From Clostridia bacterium (GTDB lineage Bacteria > Bacillota_A > Clostridia > Christensenellales > Aristaeellaceae): a DNA stretch of 25,116 bases. The number at the start of each line of letters is the position of its first letter. Within the stretch, counting starts at the first letter, position 1. A model generated the notes under the pieces. It was not told the origin of the DNA. It made no database searches and worked only from the letters and a program-made list of their open reading frames with translations. The translations under genes were made by a program, and so were the position numbers. Shown here one piece after another: positions 6,288-15,600 of the stretch. Location of the stretch: NCBI GenBank assembly GCA_017517815.1, contig JAFWYA010000041.1, positions 1 through 25,116 of the forward strand. Reading direction: 5' to 3'.

Positions 6288-7076
6288 CTATCTTCCCAGC
6301 CGGAGCTTGTGATATTCCGTTTCCCAAGGCGAGTGGTGAAATGCATCTTCATGCCAGTTTTTAACCCGTGAAAGATTGCCTTCAATGCGTACAGTCCGAA
6401 GTGCCGGGCATTTCCCGAAAGCAGCTTCTTCCACTTCCTTCACAGCGGCAGGAATCATTACTTCCGCAAGGTGTTCACACGCTTCAAAAGCCGCATTGTC
6501 GATGATCCTGAGCCCAGCAGGCAAATGAATGCTGGTCAGATTTTTGCACATTTCAAATGCCCATGGATCAATTTCCTCCAGTCCATCCGGCAGTGTAACC
6601 TCTTGCAAATTCTCACAGCAAGTAAAGGCGCGCATACCGAGATAAGTCACATTTTCCGGAAGATGTATGGTTCTTATACTTACGCAGCTTTCAAATGCGT
6701 GGTGCCCGATCTCCTGTACGCTCTGTGGAAACTCAATGGCGGAAAGAGCGCGGCAGTCGCAGAAGGCCCATGGACCAATGGTTTTCACGGTCTGCGGCAG
6801 CTTTATGACCGACAGATGATGACACATGGTAAAAAGCTCACTTGGTATGCTCTGCAGCGATTCGGGCAGGATCACAGTTTGCAAGTTTTCGCATTTCCCA
6901 AACGCACAGTCGCCAATGACGGTCACATCATTGGGGATCGTGACGGAAATCAGTATTTGATTCCCGCAAAAAGCATTTTTGCCGATAGCTGTAACACCAG
7001 ATGGAATCGTTACATAGGGTTCGGTTCCCGCATATCTCAGCAGCACGTTGTTTTCAATGACAAACCCCTGATTCAT
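6288..7076 (-). CDS. BspA-like leucine-rich repeat protein without signal peptide
   Basis: The 262-residue protein is almost all LRR_5 (BspA, Treponema pallidum-type) repeats of about 23 residues. The repeated form is 'L..V.LP..L..I...AF..C..L', for example VIGDCAFGKCENLQTVILPESL. I count about eight or nine repeats from residue 20 to 235. BspA-like proteins are usually secreted and bind host or surface ligands. This one has no signal peptide or anchor, so a cytosolic recognition or scaffold role is more likely. Its ATG at 7076 overlaps the upstream gene's stop as ATGA, and AAGGAGA precedes it, so the two genes are translationally coupled. It lies within the kinase/protease cluster. Confidence 0.88.
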   Translation of the reverse strand: MNQGFVIENNVLLRYAGTEPYVTIPSGVTAIGKNAFCGNQILISVTIPNDVTVIGDCAFGKCENLQTVILPESLQSIPSELFTMCHHLSVIKLPQTVKTIGPWAFCDCRALSAIEFPQSVQEIGHHAFESCVSIRTIHLPENVTYLGMRAFTCCENLQEVTLPDGLEEIDPWAFEMCKNLTSIHLPAGLRIIDNAAFEACEHLAEVMIPAAVKEVEEAAFGKCPALRTVRIEGNLSRVKNWHEDAFHHSPWETEYHKLRLGR

Positions 7077-7663
7077 GGCGTTCTCCTTTCCTGTTTCTGA
7101 ACAAACCTGTCAGATTGCAGCTGCCACAGCTGCGTTTCCGTGTGTACGTTACATTCTTGTTCCTTTGGACATCTCCTTGAGGGATCACACTGCGACAGAA
7201 ACTTCCATTGCAGAGCGTGTGGGCCGAAGGGCAGCTCTTCCGGTTCTTCACGGCCGCTACACGGGGGAACTTGATCCGTCCACAGAATCCAAAACCGAAG
7301 CACTTGGGCCTGATATTCCACAATGATGCCGTGTTCCGCGCCGCTGACGGTATCAGCAAAACCGCAGCGTCCCGAAAAAGTTCCGTCAGGCCAGCGGCAA
7401 GCAATGGCCATGCAGATCTTCTGAAAGAGGTTTGTTCCGATGTCTGTTTCTCGGGCGGCATATTCTCCCGAATACATGGGCGTTTCCCCGTCCACATACA
7501 GCACATTGCCTTCATGAACCAGATCAGTGTTCCAGTTGGAATGCAAATCAGCGTTTCTTTTCAACGACTGAATGGCGGCGTCAGATATGTCCCGTACAGC
7601 TTCTGCTGCGTTTCGCGCCTGTAGGGAGCTTGCGAATTTCAGATAAAAGCCTCCGCATACCAT
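7073..7663 (-). CDS. Uncharacterised 196-residue protein
   Basis: I do not recognise a family. The N-terminal third is helical (LQARNAAEAVRDISDAAIQSL), followed by a mixed region containing LVHEGNVLYVDGETPMYSGEYAARETDIG, mentioned here only by its ends, and an IVEYQAQVLRFWILWTDQV strand-rich segment. The C-terminus is Cys- and Gln-rich and charged. No signal peptide or convincing membrane segment is seen. The gene is real on context: CGGAGGA precedes the ATG at 7663, and the stop overlaps the next start as ATGA. A competing frame in the same stretch has no such coupling. It lies between a small paralogous protein and the LRR protein. Confidence 0.65.
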   Translation of the reverse strand: MVCGGFYLKFASSLQARNAAEAVRDISDAAIQSLKRNADLHSNWNTDLVHEGNVLYVDGETPMYSGEYAARETDIGTNLFQKICMAIACRWPDGTFSGRCGFADTVSGAEHGIIVEYQAQVLRFWILWTDQVPPCSGREEPEELPFGPHALQWKFLSQCDPSRRCPKEQECNVHTETQLWQLQSDRFVQKQERRTP

Positions 7664-7677
7664 GGATGATTCCTCCG

Positions 7678-8004
7678 TCAGACGTTTCCGATTCGTTTCA
7701 GCTTTTCAAGGGCATTCATCATTTCGGCAGAGGCCGTCACACGCGCTTCCAGCGCCCGGGACTGCATGGGGATCTCTTTAGCACGGGCAAGGTGCAGCGC
7801 GCAGGCTGCCAGACAGTTGATGGATACCTGCAAATCGTTCCGGCTCATAGTCCCAAGCCACAGGTGACGAAGCGTCCTGCGCAGCTCTTTTGCAAACGGT
7901 TCGTGCCGATGGAGGTGAATGCCGATCTGCAAAGCCGTTCGTACCGCTGCCTTTTCGGTCAGGCACAGGGTATTCAGGCGAAAGCATTCTTTCACTATCA
8001 TCAC
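7678..8004 (-). CDS. Small helical protein, paralogue of the 8466-8789 product
   Basis: The 108-residue protein is helical with no signal or catalytic motif. Read beside the product of 8466-8789 it matches along its length: LTEKAAVRTALQIGI versus AAEKAAVIKAVEIGI, then L..(T/A)LRH...G....DL, a central L.A.A segment, (A/K)LEARV versus ELKARA, and ALEKLK versus ALNKLEK. The two are paralogues of an unrecognised family and flank a membrane protein gene. Two ATGs (8004 and 8001) are possible behind a modest AGAGGA site. The tandem arrangement suggests subunits of one complex or a duplicated regulator of the membrane protein; this is inference. Confidence 0.75.
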   Translation of the reverse strand: MMIVKECFRLNTLCLTEKAAVRTALQIGIHLHRHEPFAKELRRTLRHLWLGTMSRNDLQVSINCLAACALHLARAKEIPMQSRALEARVTASAEMMNALEKLKRIGNV

Positions 8005-8013
8005 ATCCTCTGA

Positions 8014-8433
8014 TCAAAACAACTCCAGTCCAAGCTTTTCAAACAATGGATTCAGCAGCCATACGCACAGTGCCTTTATCAGCACGCCTATTCCTTCCAA
8101 ACCGAAAAGGAGCAGAACAACCAATTCCAAATCAAAGGATGCTGCCTGCGGCATACCGCCCCGGAAGGAATCAGGCCGGATGATGTGTAGCCAAACAGAG
8201 ACCACGCACAGAAGGAGCACCGCTCCTTTAACGGTGCAAAAGCGGATGGACCATCCCCGACTTTCGCCCAGTTCCCATGTGACGCGCAGGGAAACGAACG
8301 CATAGACCAACAGACCAGCCATCAGTCCCCACAGTCCTGCCATAGCATATGCACCGACCGGTACAACTGCCAGCAGGAGAACCGCCATCAGAATCAGCGC
8401 CATCCATCCAACCAATAGCAGCATCTTCTTCAT
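8014..8433 (-). CDS. Small polytopic membrane protein
   Basis: The 139-residue product has about four hydrophobic segments: residues about 3-22, 26-48, 66-87 and 102-128. It has short charged loops and no lipobox or catalytic motif. The ATG at 8433 follows GGAGGAGG. It sits between two paralogous small soluble proteins, with 9 nt to the next start, so all three are probably one transcription unit. I do not recognise the family. A membrane anchor or sensor for the cluster is possible but not shown. Confidence 0.75.
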   Translation of the reverse strand: MKKMLLLVGWMALILMAVLLLAVVPVGAYAMAGLWGLMAGLLVYAFVSLRVTWELGESRGWSIRFCTVKGAVLLLCVVSVWLHIIRPDSFRGGMPQAASFDLELVVLLLFGLEGIGVLIKALCVWLLNPLFEKLGLELF

Positions 8434-8465
8434 GGGACAATCCTCCTCCCACCATTAGAAAACGG

Positions 8466-8789
8466 TTAAAACATCTTTTCCAGCTTATTCAGCGCGCTGA
8501 CCATCACCACTGCTACTACGGCACGGGCCTTGAGTTCGGTGGAAAGCGCATTGGCCCCGCTGGTATCGGCGATTGCTTCAGCGGACGCCTTCAAGCATGC
8601 CATCACAGCAGCCAGATCCTGCACAGTGAGTGCGCCGCGTTTGAAGTGGCGAAGCGCCTTTTGAAGAACCGGCTTCATGGCGTCCCCTCGGTTGATCGCA
8701 ATACCGATCTCTACCGCCTTGATCACAGCCGCCTTTTCAGCAGCATTGAGCACATTCATCTTGTAGGGTTTCTTTTCAAACAATGCCAT
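8466..8789 (-). CDS. Small helical protein, paralogue of the 7678-8004 product
   Basis: Using the ATG at 8787-8789, the protein has 107 residues beginning MALFEKKPYK. A longer start at 8834 lies inside the loop of a large hairpin, close to the predicted transcription start, and has no ribosome binding site, whereas GGAG lies ahead of 8789. The body contains AAEKAAVIKAVEIGIAI, LQKALRHFKRGAL, DLAAVMACLKASAEAI and STELKARAVVAVV..SALNKLEKMF. It pairs residue by residue with the 108-residue product at 7678-8004. Family and function are unknown. It is the first gene of the downstream unit and has its own copy of the shared cluster promoter at 8841-8883. Confidence 0.75.
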   Translation of the reverse strand: MALFEKKPYKMNVLNAAEKAAVIKAVEIGIAINRGDAMKPVLQKALRHFKRGALTVQDLAAVMACLKASAEAIADTSGANALSTELKARAVVAVVMVSALNKLEKMF

Positions 8790-8813
8790 CGTCTTCTCCG
8801 CCAGTATGAAAAC

Positions 8814-8864
8814 CGGCTCTCCTTTCGCTTTCATGCTTGCATTCTATCAGCAAAAGGAGAGCCG
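8814..8864 (-). terminator. Long hairpin between the protease gene and the next unit
   Basis: CGGCTCTCCTTT and AAAGGAGAGCCG form a perfect 12-bp stem around a 27-nt loop. On the minus strand GGTTTTC follows, a weak terminator tail after the protease gene. On the plus strand GTTTTTT follows, which is stronger, although no plus-strand gene enters here. The -10 box of the downstream promoter lies in the loop, so read-through transcripts and newly initiated transcripts would differ in structure. Confidence 0.5.
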
Positions 8865-8883
8865 TTTTTTGAAATAAGTTGCA
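8841..8883 (-). promoter_or_regulatory. Shared cluster promoter, copy A
   Basis: On the minus strand TGCAACTT (8876-8883) is followed after exactly 29 nt by TAGAAT (8841-8846), a 5/6 match to the -10 box. An A-tract lies where a -35 box would fall. The predicted transcript begins near 8834, ahead of the gene starting at 8789. Confidence 0.6.
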
Positions 8884-8886
8884 GTT

Positions 8887-11800
8887 TTATTCTTTGAGCA
8901 ATTCTTCCATTTCCGCGCCAGTCAGCTTGTTTTTCTTCATCAGCGCATCCACCATGCGGTCGATGCGGGGCTTGTTTGCACGGATGATGTCAATGGTCGT
9001 TTGCAATTCCTCCCGCAGGATTTCGTTCACGCGCCTGCGAACCGCGGGATCGCTCTGGGCGGTGCGGCTGTCAACGGCTGCAAGGCCGAAAGCGTCGTCC
9101 ATGCCGTAGGAGCAAAGCATGGCCGTAGCCACCCGCGTGGCCTGTTCCAGATCGCCGCTTGCGCCGGTTGAAACACCTGCCTCTTCTCCATAGTAGGCAA
9201 TCTCCGCAGCTCTGCCGCCAAGGCTGGTGCGGATGCGGCTGATCAGCTCCGCTTTGGTGGACAGCGGCCCCATATCCTTTGCGGAATGCTCCATGTAGCC
9301 GCCATGTCCGCCGCGTGCGACGATAGTGAGATAGCTGGGCGTATTGCCACCGAGATAGCACAGGAAGGCGTGACCACTTTCATGCCGTGCCACGCGCTCC
9401 AGATATTCATAGCCCCAATCCTTCTTTTCACCATGGCGGGTGATTTCGTAGGCTTCATCCAGCACCGTATCATCCAGAGGTTTCAGTGCCTTCATCGCCA
9501 TACGATTGGCCAGTTCCATCACAGATGCCAGATTGGCCGGGCTCATGCCCATGGAACGGGAGGCAAGACGGCGAACCATCTCGTCCGTTACACTGTGCAC
9601 CTTGATCTTATTCAGATGCATGCGCAGGAACTGTTCGCGCTCGGCTTCGTTGGGCAGATCCACCAGAATCTTTCGGTCAAAGCGTCTTGCCAGCGCCGCG
9701 TCGATCACGCCCATGCCGCCCTGACCTTCCTCAATGTCGAAGTTGGTGGCGGCCAGCACGAATACCGGGCGCTTGGGATCGACGGAAAACCCGTCCATCT
9801 CGGTCAGAAGGGCATTAAGTGCCATTTCCTCGCCGTGCGCATTGTTCGCACCGCCGCGCTTGCGGCCCACAGCATCGATCTCATCAATGAACAGAATGGC
9901 CGGAGCATAGCGTCGCGCCTTTTTGAACAGTTCGCGCACGCTCTCCGGGCCGCTGCCTTGATACTTGGTCACAAAGGCGCTGGCAACAGCCGGGATAAAA
10001 GCCACGTCGCTTTCGCCTGCCATGGCCTTGGCCAGCATCGTCTTGCCCGTGCCGGGAGGGCCGTAGAGCAGAACTCCCTTGGGCGGCTTGAGCCCCTGCG
10101 CAGAAAACTTTTTTGGTTTTTTCAGATAGTCGATAAAGAAGCGCAGCTCTTCCTTGGCGTCTGCCGCACCGCTCACATCCCCAAAGCGGATGTTGGGCTT
10201 CTGCACATCATCCAGCACGCTGCCTGCATCATCGGCGGCAGCCGCGCGCTTGATGGTGAAATCGCGCAGACGGATGGTGATGGTGCTCTCATCGGCGCTC
10301 AGCTTCGGTGCAGTTTCAAAGGAGAGCACCTTCCGCTCGGAGGCCATCCGCGCCGCCACGCCCTGCATGTACAGCTCGCGGCAGATAGCAGAAAGCTGAT
10401 CCTCCAGCACACTGAAATCCTCTTCCGGCTGAGTGAGCTTGCCCCTCGCTCCTGCGCGCACAAAGCTCATTTCCAGTTCCGGGTCGATGGTGAAGGCGGC
10501 AGTTTCCAGCAGATACACGGGTGTCTCCGGCAGTCTTTCGCGCAAGGATCGGAACAGACGGTTGCCGTCGTGGATCACGCCTGCGGCCATGGGCGAAAAA
10601 TCAAACGCGCCCATGCTGGGCAAAGCCTGATCAAATCCCTCATAGATCGTGGCGTTGTCCAGTGCCCAGGCGTCCTCCGCACTCTTTTCCGCAATGTCCA
10701 GAAGTACCAGCCGGATGTCCTTTTCTCCGGCAATTTTCAGCGCTTCCTCCACGCTTTGTGTGTCGTGGATGACATAGCCGTTCAGCCGTTCGCGGCAAAG
10801 GTTTGCAAAGACCGGCCTGCCATAGAGGAGAATTTCCGGTTTTTCCTGGGAGAAGAACAACGGCTGCACCGTTTTCGGCAGATCGTCTGTCTCCACGGTG
10901 AAATGTATCTGCTTGATGCCATCCAGCGCTTTGGCGAAACTGTCCTCGCCCCACAGCCTGCATACCTTGAACAGCTCGTTTTTGAAAAACAGCTCCGTTT
11001 GGGCGCGAAGGGTACGTGCATCCGCCGCGCCGCCCTCCTGAAACAAGAGCGCTGTGGACAACAGCGCGTCCGCGCTCACATGGATGCCATACTGCTTTTC
11101 AAAAAGAGCGCAGAAACGGTCAAATTCCTTGCAGCTGATCTTTTCCAGATGGTGTGCTTCCAGATGGTTGAACAAAAGCGGCCAGCCGGTCGCCATGCGG
11201 CTGGTGATGGCGGCAGGAAAGAATGCTTGTCCAGTCTGCGGATTTTTTTCGGTTTCCAGCGCGTTAATGAGCGTTTTGCGCGGAACGCCCGCCGCGTTCT
11301 GTCTGGCGTCTCCTTCATAGAGGCTGCGCCCTGCGTTGGAGGTGAAAATGATGATGGTATCGCGGAAGCTGATCTCCTCATCCAGATAGCGGTCATGCAG
11401 CCTGCCTGCGTCCAGTATCTGCAAAAACAGATGGATGGTGTTCAGGTGGGCTTTTTCAATTTCGTCAAAGAGCAAGATGCTGTGCGGATTCTGCTTCACA
11501 AAGTCGGTCAGCGTTCCGGCCTTGGCCCCTGAATAGCTCTTCTCAAAACCCACCAATCCCATATAGGACTGATGATCGGAAAAGCTGGACATGTCAAAGC
11601 GCTTGTAGGGGATATCCAGCGCCTCCGCCGCCTGCTCCGCAAGGAACGTCTTGCCCACACCCGGAGGGCCTGTGAACACGAAGATGGCACGCGGACGCTT
11701 GCGTTTTTCATCGCTGGCGGCCAGCACCTCGGCGGCGAACATGCCCTCTGCAAAGGCATGCACCACATGATCCTGCCCCTGTACGGCGGACAAAAGCTGC

Positions 11801-12342
11801 GCCCGCATACGGCGGATGCGGCTGGTGAGGGCAGGCAGGAAAGCAAGGCTCATTTCATCCGTCTTTTCGCCTGTGGCCGCTTCTTCCTTTTGAACAACGG
11901 GCTTTTCTTCCTTCTTTTTGATGGGACAGATCTGCAATATCATGTCCGTGGGATTTTCCAGTATGGCAAGCAGCAGATCATGGGCAGAGATAGCCTCGCT
12001 TTTGCGCTCTGCCGCAAACTGTGCTGCCTTCCCAAAGCATTTTGCAAGGGCGTCCGCCGAGGACAGCGTATTCTGGCGCACGGCATACCGCAGCAGCCCC
12101 CTTGTGCGGGAGGTGTCGATGCCATGTTTTTCAAAGGCTGTACGGATGCTTTTGATCTCATCATCCACCGCTTTCAGGCTGTAAGATGAGGAAGAACTGA
12201 CAAAATCCTTTGCCTGCACTTCCGCAAGCTTTAGAAGGCCGAGGAACAAAAACTCCACCGTTGCGTCCTCCTGATGGGCTGCCTTGGCTTCCGCCTGAGC
12301 CCGCAGCAGGACAAATTGCATGGCTTTGGTAAATTCGGGCAT
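8887..12342 (-). CDS. ClpN-AAA/receiver-like/FtsH (AAA + M41 metalloprotease) fusion protein
   Basis: This 1151-residue protein joins modules that normally occur in separate proteins. Residues about 1-135 form a Clp N-terminal repeat-like helical domain. Residues about 175-450 are a ClpB/ClpA-type AAA module with Walker A GPPGVGKT (225-232) and Walker B ILLFDEIE. Residues about 502-650 look like a response-regulator receiver domain with Asp549 (LVLLDI), Thr614 and Lys635 in the expected order, a roughly 50-residue insert, and no acidic pair after strand 1. Residues about 710-975 are an FtsH-type AAA with Walker A GPPGTGKT (761-768) and Walker B ILFIDEID. The M41 zinc peptidase follows, with HESGH (987-991) and Asp1064 in GASGDLEQAT. 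The usual FtsH N-terminal transmembrane segments are absent, so it should be cytosolic. The ATG at 12342 has GAGGAGG. It probably unfolds and degrades proteins under control of the adjacent kinases. Confidence 0.92.
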   Translation of the reverse strand: MPEFTKAMQFVLLRAQAEAKAAHQEDATVEFLFLGLLKLAEVQAKDFVSSSSSYSLKAVDDEIKSIRTAFEKHGIDTSRTRGLLRYAVRQNTLSSADALAKCFGKAAQFAAERKSEAISAHDLLLAILENPTDMILQICPIKKKEEKPVVQKEEAATGEKTDEMSLAFLPALTSRIRRMRAQLLSAVQGQDHVVHAFAEGMFAAEVLAASDEKRKRPRAIFVFTGPPGVGKTFLAEQAAEALDIPYKRFDMSSFSDHQSYMGLVGFEKSYSGAKAGTLTDFVKQNPHSILLFDEIEKAHLNTIHLFLQILDAGRLHDRYLDEEISFRDTIIIFTSNAGRSLYEGDARQNAAGVPRKTLINALETEKNPQTGQAFFPAAITSRMATGWPLLFNHLEAHHLEKISCKEFDRFCALFEKQYGIHVSADALLSTALLFQEGGAADARTLRAQTELFFKNELFKVCRLWGEDSFAKALDGIKQIHFTVETDDLPKTVQPLFFSQEKPEILLYGRPVFANLCRERLNGYVIHDTQSVEEALKIAGEKDIRLVLLDIAEKSAEDAWALDNATIYEGFDQALPSMGAFDFSPMAAGVIHDGNRLFRSLRERLPETPVYLLETAAFTIDPELEMSFVRAGARGKLTQPEEDFSVLEDQLSAICRELYMQGVAARMASERKVLSFETAPKLSADESTITIRLRDFTIKRAAAADDAGSVLDDVQKPNIRFGDVSGAADAKEELRFFIDYLKKPKKFSAQGLKPPKGVLLYGPPGTGKTMLAKAMAGESDVAFIPAVASAFVTKYQGSGPESVRELFKKARRYAPAILFIDEIDAVGRKRGGANNAHGEEMALNALLTEMDGFSVDPKRPVFVLAATNFDIEEGQGGMGVIDAALARRFDRKILVDLPNEAEREQFLRMHLNKIKVHSVTDEMVRRLASRSMGMSPANLASVMELANRMAMKALKPLDDTVLDEAYEITRHGEKKDWGYEYLERVARHESGHAFLCYLGGNTPSYLTIVARGGHGGYMEHSAKDMGPLSTKAELISRIRTSLGGRAAEIAYYGEEAGVSTGASGDLEQATRVATAMLCSYGMDDAFGLAAVDSRTAQSDPAVRRRVNEILREELQTTIDIIRANKPRIDRMVDALMKKNKLTGAEMEELLKE

Positions 12343-12609
12343 GGGTTTTCCTCCTCGCTATAAAATCATTTCAGATGATAGTCCCAATCGAGCCAGTTGC
12401 AGACGATTTCCACATGAGCCGTTACATAGGCAAACAGAGCTATTTTCCTGTGCAGAATGGTGTATATTTCCATATTCCCATTCTGATCCGTTGTCAGGAA
12501 AACATTTTCCTTCAACCAAAACGCTCAAATGATTCTCCGATCCTGCCGGATGTGGATTTCTCCCACGGTTTTCTCCGCAAGATTGTATAGGTAGACATGG
12601 AAGCATTAG
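12343..12609 (-). other. Gap upstream of the protease gene
   Basis: Short frames on both strands lack ribosome binding sites and family features. TGCAACTG occurs at 12394-12401 on the minus strand, a one-mismatch match to the cluster promoter element. The A-tract and a good -10 at the 29-nt spacing are missing, so it is at most a degenerate copy. The gap may hold a separate promoter for the protease. Confidence 0.35.
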
Positions 12610-15600
12610 CTACTTCTCCAGTTCCCACTCCAGTTCATATACACTCACACCAACATCGGTCAGAACGGCTATCCGGAGCATATCTGCGCTGAAGGTGCAT
12701 GTTTTTGCACCAGGAACATCGATGCGCAGGGGCTGCGGCGCTTCTTCCTTCAAAAAATCCGCCACGCGGTACAGCAGGATTCCCGTCTCATCTGTTCGGG
12801 TAAGCCATGTTCCGTTCTGCACGTAATACTTTCCTTTTCCAAGTGCAAACGACTTCAAATAGCTGCCATCGGATAAGGAATAGAGCACCAGCGTGTTTTG
12901 AAAAGCCTGAACATCCTTAGCATTTTTGGAAGAGGTATCCCGTGCTTTTCCGGATAGTAAGCCACATATTCCGTGTTTACTATCTGCAAACGAAGAGACC
13001 CAGACCTTTCTGAGGATATTTCCGATGGATGTCGGCGTTTTAAAGGGAACTGTCTTTCCATCGGGGAGAGTTACTCCGCTTATATCAACGATCCTCCCGT
13101 CGGGAAGACATACAGGGAGGTTGAGCCAACTTGGCGACAGCTTGGTTTTGGAGACTTCAAAGCTTTGACTGTCTATCGTCAAAAAACTATGTTTCCAGAA
13201 GCCACTGCAGTGTGCAAGAAAACGGGAGCCGCCTACGGTTGCATACAGCGAGGATGAGACACTACTGGCACCCGGATGTTTCGTCAAGAGAACGGTTTTT
13301 TCCAATTTTCCATCCGGGAGAGACATAACATCCATCAACAGATCTTCCTTTCCCTTAAATCCGAGGCGGTAAATGTATACCGCTTTGCTGCCGATGAACC
13401 TTCCGTCATCAGGCCGTGTTTTGACAAAGGAGATCGGAGAGGCGCTATCGACAGGCCAGATATAGTTGGCGCGAAAACTCCCATCCATCAGAAATGCACC
13501 GTCGTCGGAAAGGTAAAAGGAAGTCATTTTGTCAAAACTCTTCAAAAACCGGAAGCCTCTGAGCTGTTGCAGCTCCTGATTTGACGCAATGGCACGATAG
13601 ATCCTTACGCAGTCCGGGGCAAACCGTTTTCCTTCCAGACTCCTTGCGCTTTCCAACGCATTGACGGCCTCCGACATTTTCCCTGCCGCAAGGAACGCTT
13701 TCGCCTGTGATATGGCCATTTCAAACTGTTCATCAATTTGAAGCTGCAAACCTGTATCCCGAAAGCGGCTGAGTTCCAGCGCGGCTTCCGTACAGGGCGT
13801 TGGGAAGGATACCAGAACGAGTCTGTTGTTGAAGACACGTGTTGTCAGATTCCGATAGGTGGTATAAACGCCAATAGCACGGTTTCCGTCAGGGTCCACT
13901 GTGAAAAAGGGACGTACAGCAGAATAGCCTGCTTTCATACTGCAGGCACAGATCCTGCGGTTTATATCCCACAGTCTTACGATTCCATTATCATGTCCGG
14001 TAACAGCAAGCCCACCGTCACGGGAAAAACAGATGGAATGCGTATCATTATCGATAGGATAAATCATGACCGGCGTTCCAATGGAATCAAACGCCATAAG
14101 GTGTTTGTCATATGCCGCAAAAAGCAAATCGTCCCGGGAAAACGCCATCGCCTCCGGATGCTCCCCGACACTTCTTTTCCAAAGGACAGCACCGTTCTCT
14201 GTATCCAGCACATGGAGAAACTTCCAGCCATCCGGTCCTTCAGACCAGGCAAGCCGCCTGCCGTCACGGCTCAGATTGAGATTCAGACAGGAATACTCTC
14301 CCTTGTAAATCAGCGTCTTTGTCGCAGGCTCCACCGTACAGAACCAGATAGCCTTATCCAACCCCATATAGTATTCATTTCTGGTCAGGCCGGAGCACAC
14401 GGAGGTTACATTTCCAGATTGGTACACCTGCTTTGAATTTCCGTCCGCCAGAGAGTAGAAGGCTATGCCCGAAGAGTTCTTCCCGAAGAATCCGCTTTCA
14501 TCCTCGCAGGGCTTGAGGGATGTTTCAAATGGAGCGTCAAGCCCGAAGGAGAACCGGATCCTGCCGTCCGGTCCCACATTTGCAACCTGCTGAGGTGTAT
14601 TCCTATTTTTGCCGATCAGGCAGGTGATGCCGCTCTTTTCAAAGGTCTGGCACATACAACCCCAGATATCGTAAAACAGCACTTCTTCAGATAATACATG
14701 TTCGGGCTGCGCCGCTGTCAGAACAGAGAAAACAGCTTCGTCATCCTCCGCGGGGATTCCCCGCAGTGCTGCAAGTTTGCGGCCCAGTTTGATACGCGCC
14801 TCTGGATCAGGAAGTGCAGAAACTGCATTCAGTGCCGCTAAGTCGTCAGTTCTGCCCTCCTGCCATTCATTGACGGCATAGTTGAATACTGCCTCAGGAC
14901 AGGCAGAGTTTTGCTCCAGCGCTTTCTTCCAGAGTTCTCGCGCCTCTGCCTTTTCGCCGAGGTCCAAAAAGCTGAGCGCCCGGTTGTTCAGGCTCTCCGC
15001 GGAATCTGCTGCGGCACTGGATGCAGGACGGGCGTAGTTCCTGCCGAAGCTTTCTCGGTAAATACCCTGGAGCGTCTCCTCCACAATGCCAAAGTCATGG
15101 GGTCTGTTTTCAGGCTCCGATGCAAGGCACTTTGCCAGCAGCTCTTTGAGCTTTTGGGGCATGGGGATGCGCGCCTGCTCAAAATATTCCCGGCAGTTGA
15201 GGCCAGCCATGGGGCCGGTATCGTAGCTCGCGCCTGCCCAGGGCTTGCAGCCCAGATACATCTCCAGCACGCTGACCGCCCAGGAATAAATGTCCGTCCG
15301 GCGCGTGAGGGTTTTGCCGTCCATCTGCTCCATGGAGCAGTAATGGGGCGAGCGCGCGCCGGAAGCGCTCACGATGGTACCGCCATCAGGTACTTCCACC
15401 TCCAGCACCGTCAGCTGTGCGCGGGCATTGGCGATGCCAAAGTCGGAAACCTTGGCGTCCCAACCAGAGGTAAGCATGAGGTTGTCGGGTTTTACATCCT
15501 GATGGATGAGTCCCTGTTCATGCGCATAATGCAGACCGCGCGCAAACTGGATGGCAATATCCAGCAAGCGTTTGTGCTGTTCGGCTTCGCTGCCCTGATA

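Noticed and set aside
9286..11532. A 748-codon plus-strand open frame opposite the protease gene
   Set aside because: It mirrors the minus-strand gene in the complementary frame, has no ribosome binding site and shows no family motif, while the minus strand carries complete AAA and peptidase motifs.
12394..12401. A possible fifth copy of the shared promoter element (TGCAACTG)
   Set aside because: It has one mismatch, no A-tract, and no good -10 box at the 29-nt spacing that the other four copies keep exactly.
12358..12606. Short frames on both strands between the TVYE kinase and protease genes
   Set aside because: Neither has a good ribosome binding site or a family pattern. The stretch is better read as leader or intergenic DNA.
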